The notes: generated from the sequence alone by a model not told the origin. Positions 44,005 to 53,900 are shown, counted from the first letter of the stretch. The stretch is 64,000 nucleotides of DNA from CBDATA01 sp965215615 (GCA_965215615.1 OZ244068.1:124001-188000); one strand, 5' to 3'. Numbers and translations: made by a program.

Positions 44005-45741
44005 ATGGAGACCGGCGAAGCTCTTCCTTTCGATTCGCACGGCCTTCCGGATCCCATCACCGAGGGGGTAGCCGACGAGCTGGTTCGTCGTGGCAGGCAC
44101 CAGGGCTTCCTGCTGCTCCGGGATATCGAGGAAGAGCTGGATGAAGGACTCGGAGACAGTCTGAGCGACGAGGAGCTCGGCCAGCTCCGCGAGTGGTTCA
44201 AGGATCGCGAGATTCCCTTCTACCGGGACGAAGCGGAAAAGGCCTCCGAAGACCTCGATCTGACGCCGAGCGCGATCGAGCGGACCAACGACCCGGTCCG
44301 GATGTACCTCCGGGAGATGGGGGTGGTGCCGCTCCTCAAGAAAGAGGACGAAGTCAAGATTTCGAAGCGGATCGAGCGCGGGAAGAACCTCGCGCTCCGT
44401 GCGATCACGAGGCGGCTCTACATCATCAACCAGTTGCTGACCGATTTCCGGCCCCAGGTCGAGGACGACACGCTTCCGCTCCGCGAATTCTTCGCGGTCG
44501 CCGAGGGCGGGACCACCATCCGCCACAACGAGCACCGCGAGCGGATCCTGGCGGCGCTCACCGAGCTGGAAGCGGAGCACCGCCTGTATCGCCGGCGTCT
44601 TTCGGCGCTGCGCCAGTTGCCGAGGCGGACGGCCCGATATCGCCGAAAGGCGTATCAGGCGGCCCGCACCCGGGTGCGGATGAGCCACGTGATCTGGACG
44701 ATGCGTCCGACCGAGGGCCTGCTGAACCGCTGGATCGAGGAACTGCGGGGCTTGCGGAACGAGGCGCAGGATGCGCTTTCGGAGCTGAAGTCGGTCGAAG
44801 AGCTGCGGCCCCGGATCGCCACCGCGGAGGATCCGTCGGCGGTGCGCCGCGAGGTCACCCGCCGTCAGAAGGCGGCCAACGCGGCGCTCGACCGGGCCGG
44901 GAACGTGATGCCGGAGTTCGGCAGCCGCAAGAAGCTGAAGACGGCGCGCGCCGAGGTGGTCCCGGAGCTCGACCAGGCGGTCGAAAACATGGACCGGGGC
45001 GAAGAACAGGCGCAGCTCGCCAAGCAGGACATGGTCCAGGCCAACCTGCGCCTCGTGGTCTCGATCGCGAAGAAGTACACGAACCGCGGCCTGCAATTCC
45101 TCGATCTGATCCAGGAAGGAAACATCGGCCTGATGAAGGCGGTGGACAAGTTCGAGTACCGCCGGGGCTACAAGTTTTCGACCTACGCCACCTGGTGGAT
45201 CCGGCAGGCGATCACCCGAGCGATCGCCGACCAGGCGCGCACCATCCGTATCCCGGTGCACATGCACGAGACCATCAACAAGTTGCACCGCACCCAGCGC
45301 AGTCTGGTTCAGGAGATGGGCCGCGAGCCGCGACAGGATGAAATCGCGGACCGCATGGGCATGGATCCGGAAAAGGTCCGCAAGGTGATGACGATCGCCA
45401 ACGAGCCGATTTCGCTGGAAACGCCGGTCGGGGAAGAGGACGACAGCCACCTCGGCGACTTCATCCGCGACCCGAACGTCGAATCCCCCCAGGACACGGT
45501 GGTCAGAAAGAGCCTCCAGGAAACCATCGAGGCGGTTCTGAAAACACTCACGCCTCGCGAGGAAGCGGTCCTCGCCAGCCGTTTCGGGCTCAACAACGAG
45601 GACGAGAAGACGCTCGAAGAGGTCGGAAAGGCGTTCAAGGTCACCCGGGAGCGCATCCGCCAGATCGAGACGAAGTCCATTCGCAAACTGCGGCACCGGG
45701 CGCGGGCCCGGAAGCTGCGGCAGTTCGCCGACGGCTACTGA
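44005..45741 (+). CDS. rpoD: Primary sigma factor, sigma-70
   Basis: 578 residues from the ATG at 44005, preferred over 43999 because AGGGG stands 6 bases before it. Region 1.2 DPVRMYLREMGVVPLLKKEDE (about 95), a long non-conserved region (about 130-320), region 2 LRLVVSIAKKYTNRGLQFLDLIQEGN and KFSTYATWWIRQAITRAIADQ, region 3 MHETINKLHRTQRSLVQEMGREP and region 4.2 EVGKAFKVTRERIRQIETKSIRKLRH are all intact. It directs the core polymerase to housekeeping promoters. Confidence 0.97.
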   Translation: METGEALPFDSHGLPDPITEGVADELVRRGRHQGFLLLRDIEEELDEGLGDSLSDEELGQLREWFKDREIPFYRDEAEKASEDLDLTPSAIERTNDPVRMYLREMGVVPLLKKEDEVKISKRIERGKNLALRAITRRLYIINQLLTDFRPQVEDDTLPLREFFAVAEGGTTIRHNEHRERILAALTELEAEHRLYRRRLSALRQLPRRTARYRRKAYQAARTRVRMSHVIWTMRPTEGLLNRWIEELRGLRNEAQDALSELKSVEELRPRIATAEDPSAVRREVTRRQKAANAALDRAGNVMPEFGSRKKLKTARAEVVPELDQAVENMDRGEEQAQLAKQDMVQANLRLVVSIAKKYTNRGLQFLDLIQEGNIGLMKAVDKFEYRRGYKFSTYATWWIRQAITRAIADQARTIRIPVHMHETINKLHRTQRSLVQEMGREPRQDEIADRMGMDPEKVRKVMTIANEPISLETPVGEEDDSHLGDFIRDPNVESPQDTVVRKSLQETIEAVLKTLTPREEAVLASRFGLNNEDEKTLEEVGKAFKVTRERIRQIETKSIRKLRHRARARKLRQFADGY

Positions 45742-45764
45742 CCATGTCCGACTCTCCCGGTCGA

Positions 45765-45837
45765 GGGCCCATAGCTCAGTGGTCAGAGCGGCCGGCTCAT
45801 AACCGGTTGGTCCCAGGTTCAAATCCTGGTGGGCCCA
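45765..45837 (+). tRNA. tRNA with CAU anticodon (elongator Met or Ile2)
   Basis: A full cloverleaf folds: acceptor GGGCCCA/TGGGCCC, D stem GCTC/GAGC, anticodon stem GCCGG/CCGGT with loop CTCATAA, T arm CCAGG-TTCAAAT-CCTGG, discriminator A. The first pair G-C rules out initiator tRNA. CAU can be Met or, after lysidine modification, Ile. The CCA end is not encoded (CCT follows). Confidence 0.95.
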
Positions 45838-45860
45838 CCTCCGACGGACTTCGCTGACCG

Positions 45861-46586
45861 ATGCTCCCCGAGCTGCATGCTCTCAAGGAGGTGCAGCTTC
45901 TCGACATGTCGGTCCGGGATCTGGACGGGCATCTCGCGAACGCACCCACCGCCCTCGAAGAGGTGGAAGGGGAGATCCAGCGGGAGCGCGGCCGGCTCGA
46001 AGCGGCGGAAGCGGCGCTCGAAGAGAACGGACGAACCCGGCGAAAGGCAGAAGGTGAGTTGCAGGAGGCGGAAAGCCAGGTGGAAAAATTCCAGGAGCAG
46101 CTTCTGAACGCCGGATCCAACCTGGAGTACAGCGGCCTCGTGAAACAGATCGAGGGGACCAGGAAGAAGATCGGAGGCATCGAAGAGCGCATCATCGTCC
46201 TGATGGACGACGAGGACCGGCTGGGAGCGGAGCTCGCCCGTGCCCGCGAGACGTTCGCCGAGGCCGAAAAGCGCCTCGAAGCGAAAAAGGAGCGCATCCG
46301 GCGCGAGGCCGAAGAGCACGAGCGCGAGCGCGACCGGCTCAAGGAAGACCGGGAGCGGGCGGCTTCCGCGCTTCCGGCCGGGTTGATGGAGCAGTACGAG
46401 CGCATCCGCCGGGCGCGTCACGGAGTCGCGGTGGCCCGGGTTCGGGGGAACCGCTGCATCGCCTGCAACGTCGTGCTGCGTCCGCAGGTGCACGAGGAAG
46501 TCCGCGCCGGGTCGCGTCTGCTCATCTGCGAGGCCTGCGGCCGCATCCTCTACTTCGAGGCCGAAGAGCAGAAGCAACCGGCATGA
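45861..46586 (+). CDS. Coiled-coil protein with C4-type zinc ribbon
   Basis: 241 residues. Residues 1-185 form a long helical hairpin (LEEVEGEIQRERGRLEAAEAAL and following heptads, with the conserved NLEYSGLVKQIEG turn). The C-terminal zinc ribbon has CIAC and CEAC pairs: GNRCIACNVVLRPQ and LLICEACGRILYFE. This is the PF02591 family (CT398-like), which may bind sigma factor or flagellar parts in some bacteria; its place downstream of rpoD is notable. The stop overlaps the next start (ATGA). Confidence 0.88.
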   Translation: MLPELHALKEVQLLDMSVRDLDGHLANAPTALEEVEGEIQRERGRLEAAEAALEENGRTRRKAEGELQEAESQVEKFQEQLLNAGSNLEYSGLVKQIEGTRKKIGGIEERIIVLMDDEDRLGAELARARETFAEAEKRLEAKKERIRREAEEHERERDRLKEDRERAASALPAGLMEQYERIRRARHGVAVARVRGNRCIACNVVLRPQVHEEVRAGSRLLICEACGRILYFEAEEQKQPA

Positions 46587-48253
46587 GCCGACTGCTCGCC
46601 GAACGGGCCGCCCGGCGGCTCGGCGGAGAAACCGTTCTCGACGACGGGCTTTCGCGCGACGCCTCGCGGGCGGGGCTGCGGGTTGCGGTGGGCTATCCGA
46701 ATCGCTACGCGCTCGGGATGTCCAACGTCGGTTTCCAGGCGGTGCATCGCTTCTGGTCCTGTCTCGAGGACACCGCGAGCGAGCGCTTCTTTCTCCCGGA
46801 CCCGGTGGAGCAGGAGGAATACCGGCGGACCGGGCTCCCGCTCCGGACCCTCGAAAGCGGCCGCCCGGTGCGGAGTTTCGATGCGGTGGCGTTTTCGATC
46901 ACCTTCGAGCCGGATGCGGTGAACCTGGTCCGGATGCTCCGGCTCGCCGGTATCCCGCCGCTCGCCCGCGACCGATCCGGCCGGGATCCGCTCGTGGTGG
47001 CCGGGGGTCCGATCACCTTTCTGAACCCGGAGCCGCTGGCCGACTTCGTGGACGTGTTCGCGATCGGCGAGGCCGAAGCGCTGCTCCCCGCTCTCACCGA
47101 CCGCCTCGCCGGGGGATCCCGCGAAGAGCAGCTCCGGAGCCTCGCCGGGGAGCCGGGGTTCTACGTCCCTTCGACCCACGAGATCGCATACGACGGGGAG
47201 GGCCGCATCCTCCGCCGGACGACGAAGGACGCTCCGCGGATCGTGCGGGCCAAGATGGGCAAGGATGCCCGTTTTCCGCCGCCCGCCACCTTCATCCTCA
47301 CCCGCGATACCGAAATGTCCGACAAGTTTCTGGTCGAGGTTTCGCGGGGGTGTCCGACGCTGTGCCGATTCTGCTGGGCCGGCTACAACTACCTGCCGAA
47401 GCGTTCCTTCGAGCTGGAGCGGCTGCTCGCGGTGGCCCGTTCGGCCCGCGCCCACACCGACCGGATCGGGCTGGTTTCGACCGCGGTGGGAGCGCACCCC
47501 GAGATCGGCGCGCTGGTCGCGGCGCTCCGGGACATGGGGTTCCGGACCAGCGTGTCTTCGGTCCGGTTCGAGGATGTCCGCGACGAGTTCGTCCGGCCCC
47601 TCGCCGAGAGCGGCGAGCGGACCCTCGCGATCGCTCCCGAAGTGGGAACCGACCGGCTGCGGATCGCCATCCACAAGCGGGTCCGGAACGCCGAAATCCT
47701 CGAGAAGGTCGGCATCCTGCTGGATTCCGGCGCTGTCAACCTGAAGCTCTACCTGATGGTCGGGCTTCCCGGAGAGACCGAAGAAGATGTGGCGGGCATC
47801 GTCCCGCTGGTCCGTGGCATCCGCGATCTGGTCGCCGGGAACCGGCGCGGCGGGAGGACGATCGCGAGCGTCAACCCGTTCATCCCGAAGCCGGGCACGC
47901 CGTTCCAGTGGCAGCCGATGGCCTCGCTCACGGCGCTCGAATCCCGGATGCGCTTCCTCCAGAAGGAACTCGCCGCCATCCCGGGTGTCGAAGCGCACTG
48001 CAAGTCGCCCCGCATGGAGCGGCTCCAGGCTCTGCTCTCGGTGGGAGACCGAAGGCTCGCGCCCGTCCTTCTCGCCCTCGCCGAAGGACGGAGCCTCGGT
48101 GAAGCGCTCCGGGTCGCCGGTCTGGACCTCGACTTCTACCTCTACCGGAAGCGGGCCCGCGCCGAGATCCTTCCGTGGAGCTTCCTCGACAACGGGATGA
48201 AGGCCAGCCTGCTCGAGGATCAGGCGGACCGCGCCGCCCGTCTGGTGGCATAA
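46583..48253 (+). CDS. B12-binding/radical SAM protein (TIGR03960-like)
   Basis: 556 residues. An N-terminal cobalamin-binding-type Rossmann part (VAVGYPNRYALGMSNVGFQ, AVAFSITFEPDAVNLVRML, VVAGGPITFLNPEPLADF) leads to the radical SAM barrel with CPTLCRFC (Cys257, 261, 264), the [4Fe-4S] cluster site, then IAPEVGTDRLR and LYLMVGLPGETEEDV. The related TIGR03960 family usually has a partner DUF2344 protein; none is adjacent. The substrate is unknown. Confidence 0.85.
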   Translation: MSRLLAERAARRLGGETVLDDGLSRDASRAGLRVAVGYPNRYALGMSNVGFQAVHRFWSCLEDTASERFFLPDPVEQEEYRRTGLPLRTLESGRPVRSFDAVAFSITFEPDAVNLVRMLRLAGIPPLARDRSGRDPLVVAGGPITFLNPEPLADFVDVFAIGEAEALLPALTDRLAGGSREEQLRSLAGEPGFYVPSTHEIAYDGEGRILRRTTKDAPRIVRAKMGKDARFPPPATFILTRDTEMSDKFLVEVSRGCPTLCRFCWAGYNYLPKRSFELERLLAVARSARAHTDRIGLVSTAVGAHPEIGALVAALRDMGFRTSVSSVRFEDVRDEFVRPLAESGERTLAIAPEVGTDRLRIAIHKRVRNAEILEKVGILLDSGAVNLKLYLMVGLPGETEEDVAGIVPLVRGIRDLVAGNRRGGRTIASVNPFIPKPGTPFQWQPMASLTALESRMRFLQKELAAIPGVEAHCKSPRMERLQALLSVGDRRLAPVLLALAEGRSLGEALRVAGLDLDFYLYRKRARAEILPWSFLDNGMKASLLEDQADRAARLVA

Positions 48254-48273
48254 CCCGTCGGATAGAGGAAAGC

Positions 48274-50502
48274 GTGCCCAGGAAACGGGGTGCCGGGCAC
48301 GGATTCGGCGCGGCACCCGTCTTCCTCGCCTCGATCAGCACGATCCTGGGGGCGATCCTCTTCCTCCGGTTCGGCTACGCGGTGGCCCACGTCGGCCTCT
48401 GGGGCACGCTCGGGATCATCGGGCTCGCCCATCTGGTCACGATCCCCACCGTCCTGGCGGTCTCCGAGATCGCGACCAACCGCCGGGTCGCCGGAGGCGG
48501 TGCCTACTACATCATCAGCCGCTCCTTCGGTGCCCGGATCGGGGGAGTGATCGGCATCAGCCTGTTCCTCTCCCAGGCCATTTCGGTCGCGTTCTACCTG
48601 GTGGCCTTCGCCGAGGCCTTCGCGCCGGTTTACGAGGCCGTCCAGTCGGCCTGGGGCATCGCGGTGGATCCACGGCTCGCCGGGCTCGCCGCGCTCGCGC
48701 TGCTGGTCGCCCTGATGCTCACCCGGGGCGCGAGCCTCGGGGTTCGGGCGCTCTGGCTCGTCTCGGCGGTCCTGATGGGGGCCATCCTGTCGTTCCTGCT
48801 GGGAGAAGCGCCGGAAGCCATCCGTCCCGAAGGCCTGAACCTGATCGCCACCATCGAGAACCCCGACAGCTTCGCGGTCGTTTTCGCCATCGTCTTTCCG
48901 GCGTTCACCGGGATGATCGCCGGTCTCGGGCTGTCCGGCGACCTGCGGGATCCGGGGCGGAGCATCCCGCTCGGAACCATCACCGCCACTCTGGCCGGAA
49001 TGGCGATCTACACCCTGGTGGCGGTGAAGCTCGCCGGTAGCGCCACGCCGGAGGCGCTCGCCGCCGACCAGTTCGTGATGGCTGACATCGCGCTCTGGGG
49101 GCCTTCGATCCATATCGGGCTCGGTGCCGCCGCCCTTTCCTCGGCACTCGGTGCGCTGCTCGTCGCGCCGCGGACCCTCCAGGCGCTCGCCGAGGACAAC
49201 CTGCTCCCGGTTCCGCTGCTGAACCGGGTGGTCGAAAAGGGCGTGGGGGAAGCGAACGAGCCGCGGGCCGCGACGATCGCGACCAGCGCGCTCGCGCTCT
49301 TCTTCGTCCTGCTGGGCGGGGTGGACTTCATCGCGGCGATCCTCACCATGTTCTTCCTGGTGACCTACGGTGCCCTCTGCTCGGTCGCCTTTCTCGAGTA
49401 CTTCGCGGGCAACCCTTCCTACCGTCCCACGTTCCGGACCCGCTGGTACATCAGCCTGGTCGGCGCGGTCATGTGCATCCTGCTGATGGTGCGGATGAAC
49501 CCGGCTCTGGCGGTGATCGCCCTGTTGCTGCTGGTGGTCTTCTACTACGGGCTCCGGAACGTGGGCGGCGAGCGCGATTTCGCGAGCATCTTCCAGGGTG
49601 CCATGTTCCAGCTCACCCGCTGGCTCCAGATCACCCTCCAGAAAAACCGGGAAAGCGGCGCGCTCGCCGGTTTTCGTCCTTCGGTGTTGGCCGTCACCCG
49701 CTACGGAGAGCGCCTCGGCCATTTCGATCTGTTGCGCTGGATCAGCCACCGGCACGGTTTCGGCCACTTCGTGCAGTACTTCGAAGGCGACTACTCCCGG
49801 GACCTGGACCGGCGCGCCCGTCGCCAGGTCCGGACCCTCATCAAGCTCACCGAGACCGCCCGCGCCGGGGTCTTCGTGGATTCGGTCATCAGCCCCACCT
49901 TCGAGCTCGCGCTCGCCCACACGCTCCAGACCCCCGGCATTTCCGGCCTCCCCAACAACTGCGTCCTGCTCGAGCTCGCCCACGGCCGGGAAGCGGAGGA
50001 AGCCGCCGAAACCCTCCGCGGTGCGCGGCGCGCCTCGGAGGCCGGGTTCCATACGCTGGTGCTGCGCTCTTCCCGCCACCGGTTCGGCTACCGGAGGTCC
50101 ATCGATCTCTGGCTCACCGAAGAGACCTTCGAGAACGCCCGGCTGATGCTGCTGCTCGCCTACATCATCGTGGGACATCCGGAGTGGAAGCGCGCCGAAA
50201 TCCGTCTTTTCGCCTGTCTTGAAGGCGCTTCGGGAGAGGCCGGCGGCAAACGCCTGAGCGGCCTGCTCTCCGAGGAGCGGCTTCCGATCGCGCCCCAGAA
50301 CGTGACCCTCCTTCGCGAGGCCGGCAGCGAGGCGCTCGGCGGGCTGGTCTCTGCGTATTCCGCGCGCGCCGACCTGCTCATCACCGGCCTCTCCGCGACC
50401 GGGCTCGGGGAGGAGGACGCGCTCAGCCGGTTCCCCGGCGAGCAGGATCTGCTCTTCGTGCACGCGCGGGGGCGGGTCTCGGCGGCGAGCCCGGAGGAAT
50501 AG
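48274..50502 (+). CDS. APC-superfamily transporter, cation-chloride-cotransporter type
   Basis: 742 residues. The GTG at 48274 (after GAGGAA) gives a short basic start, then FLASISTILGAILFLRFGYAVAHVG, the first membrane helix and broken-helix motif of the SLC12-like branch. About twelve membrane segments run to about residue 430. The remaining 300 residues are soluble (RYGERLGHFDLLRWI, ANNCV-type universal-stress-like part), as in eukaryotic-type Na-K-Cl cotransporter homologues. The transported ion or amino acid cannot be decided. Confidence 0.8.
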   Translation: MPRKRGAGHGFGAAPVFLASISTILGAILFLRFGYAVAHVGLWGTLGIIGLAHLVTIPTVLAVSEIATNRRVAGGGAYYIISRSFGARIGGVIGISLFLSQAISVAFYLVAFAEAFAPVYEAVQSAWGIAVDPRLAGLAALALLVALMLTRGASLGVRALWLVSAVLMGAILSFLLGEAPEAIRPEGLNLIATIENPDSFAVVFAIVFPAFTGMIAGLGLSGDLRDPGRSIPLGTITATLAGMAIYTLVAVKLAGSATPEALAADQFVMADIALWGPSIHIGLGAAALSSALGALLVAPRTLQALAEDNLLPVPLLNRVVEKGVGEANEPRAATIATSALALFFVLLGGVDFIAAILTMFFLVTYGALCSVAFLEYFAGNPSYRPTFRTRWYISLVGAVMCILLMVRMNPALAVIALLLLVVFYYGLRNVGGERDFASIFQGAMFQLTRWLQITLQKNRESGALAGFRPSVLAVTRYGERLGHFDLLRWISHRHGFGHFVQYFEGDYSRDLDRRARRQVRTLIKLTETARAGVFVDSVISPTFELALAHTLQTPGISGLPNNCVLLELAHGREAEEAAETLRGARRASEAGFHTLVLRSSRHRFGYRRSIDLWLTEETFENARLMLLLAYIIVGHPEWKRAEIRLFACLEGASGEAGGKRLSGLLSEERLPIAPQNVTLLREAGSEALGGLVSAYSARADLLITGLSATGLGEEDALSRFPGEQDLLFVHARGRVSAASPEE

Positions 50503-50516
50503 CCCCGGCTGTCGCA

Positions 50517-50522
50517 TACTTT
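50517..50522 (+). promoter_or_regulatory. -10 box of the anion transporter gene, leaderless type
   Basis: TACTTT lies 7 bases before the ATG at 50530. Confidence 0.4.
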
Positions 50523-50529
50523 CCGCCCC

Positions 50530-51996
50530 ATGAGCGGTGCCCGGAGCGGAAGCCGGATCGGACTCTTCCTCGGGGTCGGGCTCTTCCTCGGGATCGCGCT
50601 GATCCCCTTTCCGGGGATGCCGGAAGAGGCCCGTCTCATGCTCGCGGTGGCCGTGCTCATGGCCGCCTGGTGGGTTTCGGAAGCCGCACCCCTCGCGGTC
50701 ACTGCGCTGCTGCCGCTGGTCCTGATGCCCGCGCTCGGCCTCGCGACGGCGCGGGACGCGGCGGCACCCTACGCGAACCACCTCATCTACCTGTTCCTCG
50801 GCGGTTTCATGATCGCCCAGGCGATGCAGCGCTGGGATCTGCACCGCCGGATCGCGCTCCGGACGGTGATGCTGATCGGTGGCTCCCCGTCGCGGATCGT
50901 GCTCGGGTTCATGGCGGCGGCGGCCTTCCTCTCGATGTGGGTTTCGAACAGCGCCACCGCGGCGATGATGATGCCGATCGGGGTGGCGGTCATCCGCGAG
51001 ATGGCGGGGACGATGGGCAGCGAGGGAGCGGAGCGCGAACCGGGGAAGTTCCCGTTCGCGGTCTGTTTGATGGTGGGGACCGCCTACGCGGCATCCATCG
51101 GCGGGTTCACCACCCTGATCGGCACGCCCCCGAACGTGTTTCTCGGGGGCTTCCTCGAGGCCGAACTCGGCATCCGCATCAGTTTCGTCCGCTGGCTGGT
51201 CTTCGCCCTCCCTCTCGCCCTCCTGTTCATCCCGGCAGTCTGGATCTGGCTGACCCGCTTCGCGTTTCCGGTGAGCCGGATGGCGGTGCCCGGCGGCTCG
51301 GAGCTCATCCGCTCGGAGCACGCGAAGCTCGGGCCGATCACCACTCCCCAGAAACGGCTCGCGGCGCTCTTTTCGCTGACGGCGCTCGCGTGGATCCTGC
51401 GGCCGGTCTGGACTTCACTGTTCCCCACCGGGGCGTTCGTGACCGACTCCACCATCGCGATGGCGGCCACCGTCCTCGCGTTCATCATCCCGGCGGGAGA
51501 CGGGAGAACCCCGATCCTGACCTGGGAGTGGGGGGTGAAAATTCCGTGGGACGTCCTGCTGCTCTTCGGCGGCGGCTTCGCGCTCGCGAACGGGATGGAG
51601 ACGAGCGGGCTGTCGCGGGTTCTCGGCGAGGGGATGGCGCTCGCCGCCGCGCTCCCGCTCCCGGTCTTCGTGGTTCTGGTCGTCCTGTTCGTCATCCTGC
51701 TGACCGAACTCGCCTCCAACCTGACCGCCGCCGCGATGATCCTTCCGATTCTCGCGGCGGTGGCGGCGGAAATCGGCGCGCCTCCGCTCCTGTTGCTGGT
51801 CCCGGCGACGGTCGCGGCCTCCTGCGCGTTCATGCTGCCGGTGGCAACCCCACCCAACGCGATCGTGTTCGGCACCGGGTACTTCACCATCCGGCAGTTG
51901 GTCCGGGCGGGGATCGGGGCGAACCTGATCGGTGCGCTGCTGACCAGCCTGTTCACCGTCTTCTGGGCCCCGGTGGTCTTCGGCGCAGGCTCCTAA
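50530..51996 (+). CDS. SLC13/DASS-family anion:sodium symporter
   Basis: 488 residues, about eleven membrane segments. Both anion/sodium sites of the family are visible: MWVSNSATAAMMMPIGVA (about 140) and ELASNLTAAAMILPILAAV (about 395), with TTLIGTPPNVFLGG and VATPPNAIVFGTGYF as the paired hairpins. Members carry di- and tricarboxylates or sulfate. Two segments of unusual basic sequence are absent, and length is normal. Confidence 0.9.
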   Translation: MSGARSGSRIGLFLGVGLFLGIALIPFPGMPEEARLMLAVAVLMAAWWVSEAAPLAVTALLPLVLMPALGLATARDAAAPYANHLIYLFLGGFMIAQAMQRWDLHRRIALRTVMLIGGSPSRIVLGFMAAAAFLSMWVSNSATAAMMMPIGVAVIREMAGTMGSEGAEREPGKFPFAVCLMVGTAYAASIGGFTTLIGTPPNVFLGGFLEAELGIRISFVRWLVFALPLALLFIPAVWIWLTRFAFPVSRMAVPGGSELIRSEHAKLGPITTPQKRLAALFSLTALAWILRPVWTSLFPTGAFVTDSTIAMAATVLAFIIPAGDGRTPILTWEWGVKIPWDVLLLFGGGFALANGMETSGLSRVLGEGMALAAALPLPVFVVLVVLFVILLTELASNLTAAAMILPILAAVAAEIGAPPLLLLVPATVAASCAFMLPVATPPNAIVFGTGYFTIRQLVRAGIGANLIGALLTSLFTVFWAPVVFGAGS

Positions 51997-52008
51997 ACTT
52001 ATGTCCGC

Positions 52009-52692
52009 ATGACACAACCAGACCCGGACCGGTTCACCTCCCGCCTGTGGGCGGAGATCGCTCCGCTCTACGCCGAAATCCTGCGGCACCCCTTCCTCGA
52101 CGGCCTCGCGAGCGGCAGCCTCGACCGGGAGGCGTTCCGGTTCTATGTGATCGAGGACGCGCTCTACCTGCATGACTATGCCCGGGCACTCGCGATCCTC
52201 GCCGGCAAGGCTCCCCACCCGGACATCACCGCCGTCCTGTGCGGCGATGCGGTGGCCACCGTGGAGGCTGAACGGCAGCAACTCGGCCAGTTCCTCGAAG
52301 AGCTCGGAGGAAGCCGCCGGGGTCTTTTCGGAAGGACACCTGCCCCCACGAACCTCGCCTACACGAGCTACCTGCTCGCCCAGGTCCACGCCCGACCCTT
52401 TTCCGAAGGGCTCGCCACCGTGTTGCCCTGCTACTGGATCTACGCCGAAGTGGGCAAGGAACTGCTCCGCCGGGCCCCGTCCCCCGATCCGCTCTACCGC
52501 CGCTGGATCGAAAGCTACGGGAGCCCGGAATACGACGCGGTCGTCCGGCGGGTTCTCGAGCTCACCGACGACATCGGAGCGGATCAGGATCAGGCGGCCC
52601 TGGCCCGGATGGCCGGGCATTTCGGAGTGACCGCCCGCTACGAGTGGATGTTCTGGGACATGGCCTACCGCAAGGAATCGTGGCCAGTCTGA
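52009..52692 (+). CDS. tenA: TenA-family thiaminase II / aminopyrimidine aminohydrolase
   Basis: 227 residues. TenA helical fold: LWAEIAPLYAEILRHPFLDGLASGSL, FRFYVIEDALYLHDYARAL, and the catalytic Cys141 in LPCYWIYAEVGKEL, then YEWMFWDMAYRKESW. It salvages the pyrimidine part of degraded thiamine. No other thiamine gene is near; it starts 12 bases after the transporter stop, so the transporter might serve the same salvage, but this is inference. Confidence 0.93.
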   Translation: MTQPDPDRFTSRLWAEIAPLYAEILRHPFLDGLASGSLDREAFRFYVIEDALYLHDYARALAILAGKAPHPDITAVLCGDAVATVEAERQQLGQFLEELGGSRRGLFGRTPAPTNLAYTSYLLAQVHARPFSEGLATVLPCYWIYAEVGKELLRRAPSPDPLYRRWIESYGSPEYDAVVRRVLELTDDIGADQDQAALARMAGHFGVTARYEWMFWDMAYRKESWPV

Positions 52693-52695
52693 CCT

Positions 52696-53856
52696 TCATT
52701 CTTCCGGCGGATGGAGCCGGTTGTACTTCCTCCCGACCTCCAGCAGGTCGGCGATGGGTAGCGCTTCGCGGGTGTTGCCGTCCTTCCCGACGACGGTGGT
52801 GGCCTTGAGCATCGAGTTATAGACCGCCTCTTCGGTCGCCTCGATGGCGGCCTGGAAGAGCGGGGAGAGCGCGTCCCCCCGCAGGGTGCGGCCGGGCTCG
52901 AGCCGGTCTCCGGAAGCATCCCCGCTCCGGAGCGAAGCCGCCGTGGAGAACGCGATCACGAAATCTCCGCTGCCGTGGGAGGAGGTCGCGCCGGTGCGGG
53001 CGAGCCCGAGCATCGCCCGCTTCGCCAGCCGGGTGAGCCCGAGCGAGCGGAGGGGAGCGTCGGTTGCGATCACCATCATGATGGAGCCGTCCGGATCCGA
53101 GAGATCTCCGGCATCGTCTTCACCGGAAAGGGCCTCCCGGAGAAAGTAACGGCCGAGTTCCTCGCCCACCGGTAGCCCGTCCATGGTCAGGACTCCGCCG
53201 TAGTTGCTCTGGACCAGTGCCCCCACCGCGTATCCGCCGAGCCCTGCCGGAAGCCGGCGCGAGCTGGTTCCGATGCCGCCCTTCCACCCGAAGGCCGAGG
53301 TTCCGGTTCCCGCTCCCACCGAACCTTCTTCCACCGGTCCGCCGTCCGCACTCCGGATCGCCTCGAGGACGTGGCTTTCCTCCACGTGGAAGCCCCGGAT
53401 GTCGTTCAGGTATCCGTCGTTCGTCTCCCCCACCACCGGGTTGACCGAGCGAACCGATTCGTTCCCCGGAACGCCCAGCGTGTACCGGACGACCGCCCGC
53501 GCCGCGTCCCAGACGGACAGGGTGTTGGTCAGCACGACTGGCGTTTCGAGGGTTCCGAGCTCCATCACCTGGGTCGCGCCGACCAGCTTGCCGAAGGCGT
53601 TGCCGATGTGGACAGCCGCCGGTGTCTTCTCCCGGAACAGGTTTCCGCCGTGCGGCAGGATCGCGGTCACTCCGGTCCGGACATCGCTTCCGGAAACGAT
53701 CGTCACCTGGCCGACCTGTACTCCCGGCACGTCGGTGATCGCGTTCTGTTCCCCGATGGGCAGCACCCCTGGGTCGAGCCCGATATCCCGGGCGCGGGGC
53801 CGAATTTCTGAAGTCTGGGCGGCGGCGAAGAGCAGGATGGAGAAGGCGAGAAGCAT
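52696..53856 (-). CDS. P1-family (DmpA-type) aminopeptidase, exported
   Basis: 386 residues. Signal peptide MLLAFSILLFAAAQ, then RARDIGLDPGVLPIGEQNAITDVPGVQVG at the start of the family domain. The autocleavage site is HG-SGDFVIAFSTA, with Ser296 becoming the N-terminal nucleophile of the small chain. VGAGTGTSAFGWKGGIG and SNYGG are also conserved. Relatives release N-terminal residues or D-amino-acid amides. The ATG at 53856 is chosen for the signal peptide; TATCCT stands 7 bases upstream. Convergent with tenA. Confidence 0.9.
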   Translation of the reverse strand: MLLAFSILLFAAAQTSEIRPRARDIGLDPGVLPIGEQNAITDVPGVQVGQVTIVSGSDVRTGVTAILPHGGNLFREKTPAAVHIGNAFGKLVGATQVMELGTLETPVVLTNTLSVWDAARAVVRYTLGVPGNESVRSVNPVVGETNDGYLNDIRGFHVEESHVLEAIRSADGGPVEEGSVGAGTGTSAFGWKGGIGTSSRRLPAGLGGYAVGALVQSNYGGVLTMDGLPVGEELGRYFLREALSGEDDAGDLSDPDGSIMMVIATDAPLRSLGLTRLAKRAMLGLARTGATSSHGSGDFVIAFSTAASLRSGDASGDRLEPGRTLRGDALSPLFQAAIEATEEAVYNSMLKATTVVGKDGNTREALPIADLLEVGRKYNRLHPPEE

Positions 53857-53863
53857 GCGGGCA

Positions 53864-53869
53864 AGGATA
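53864..53869 (-). promoter_or_regulatory. -10 box of the P1 peptidase gene, leaderless type
   Basis: TATCCT on the minus strand, 7 bases before the ATG at 53856. Confidence 0.45.
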
Positions 53870-53900
53870 GGGGAAGGGAACCTTTGGGGCCGCCTTCGCG

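Noticed and set aside
45765..45837. Initiator tRNA-fMet
   Set aside because: The first acceptor pair is G-C rather than the unpaired C-A of bacterial initiators.
48220..51321. A 1033-codon open frame on the minus strand
   Set aside because: Lies opposite two clear membrane transporters and has shadow-type composition rich in Arg, Glu, Pro and His.
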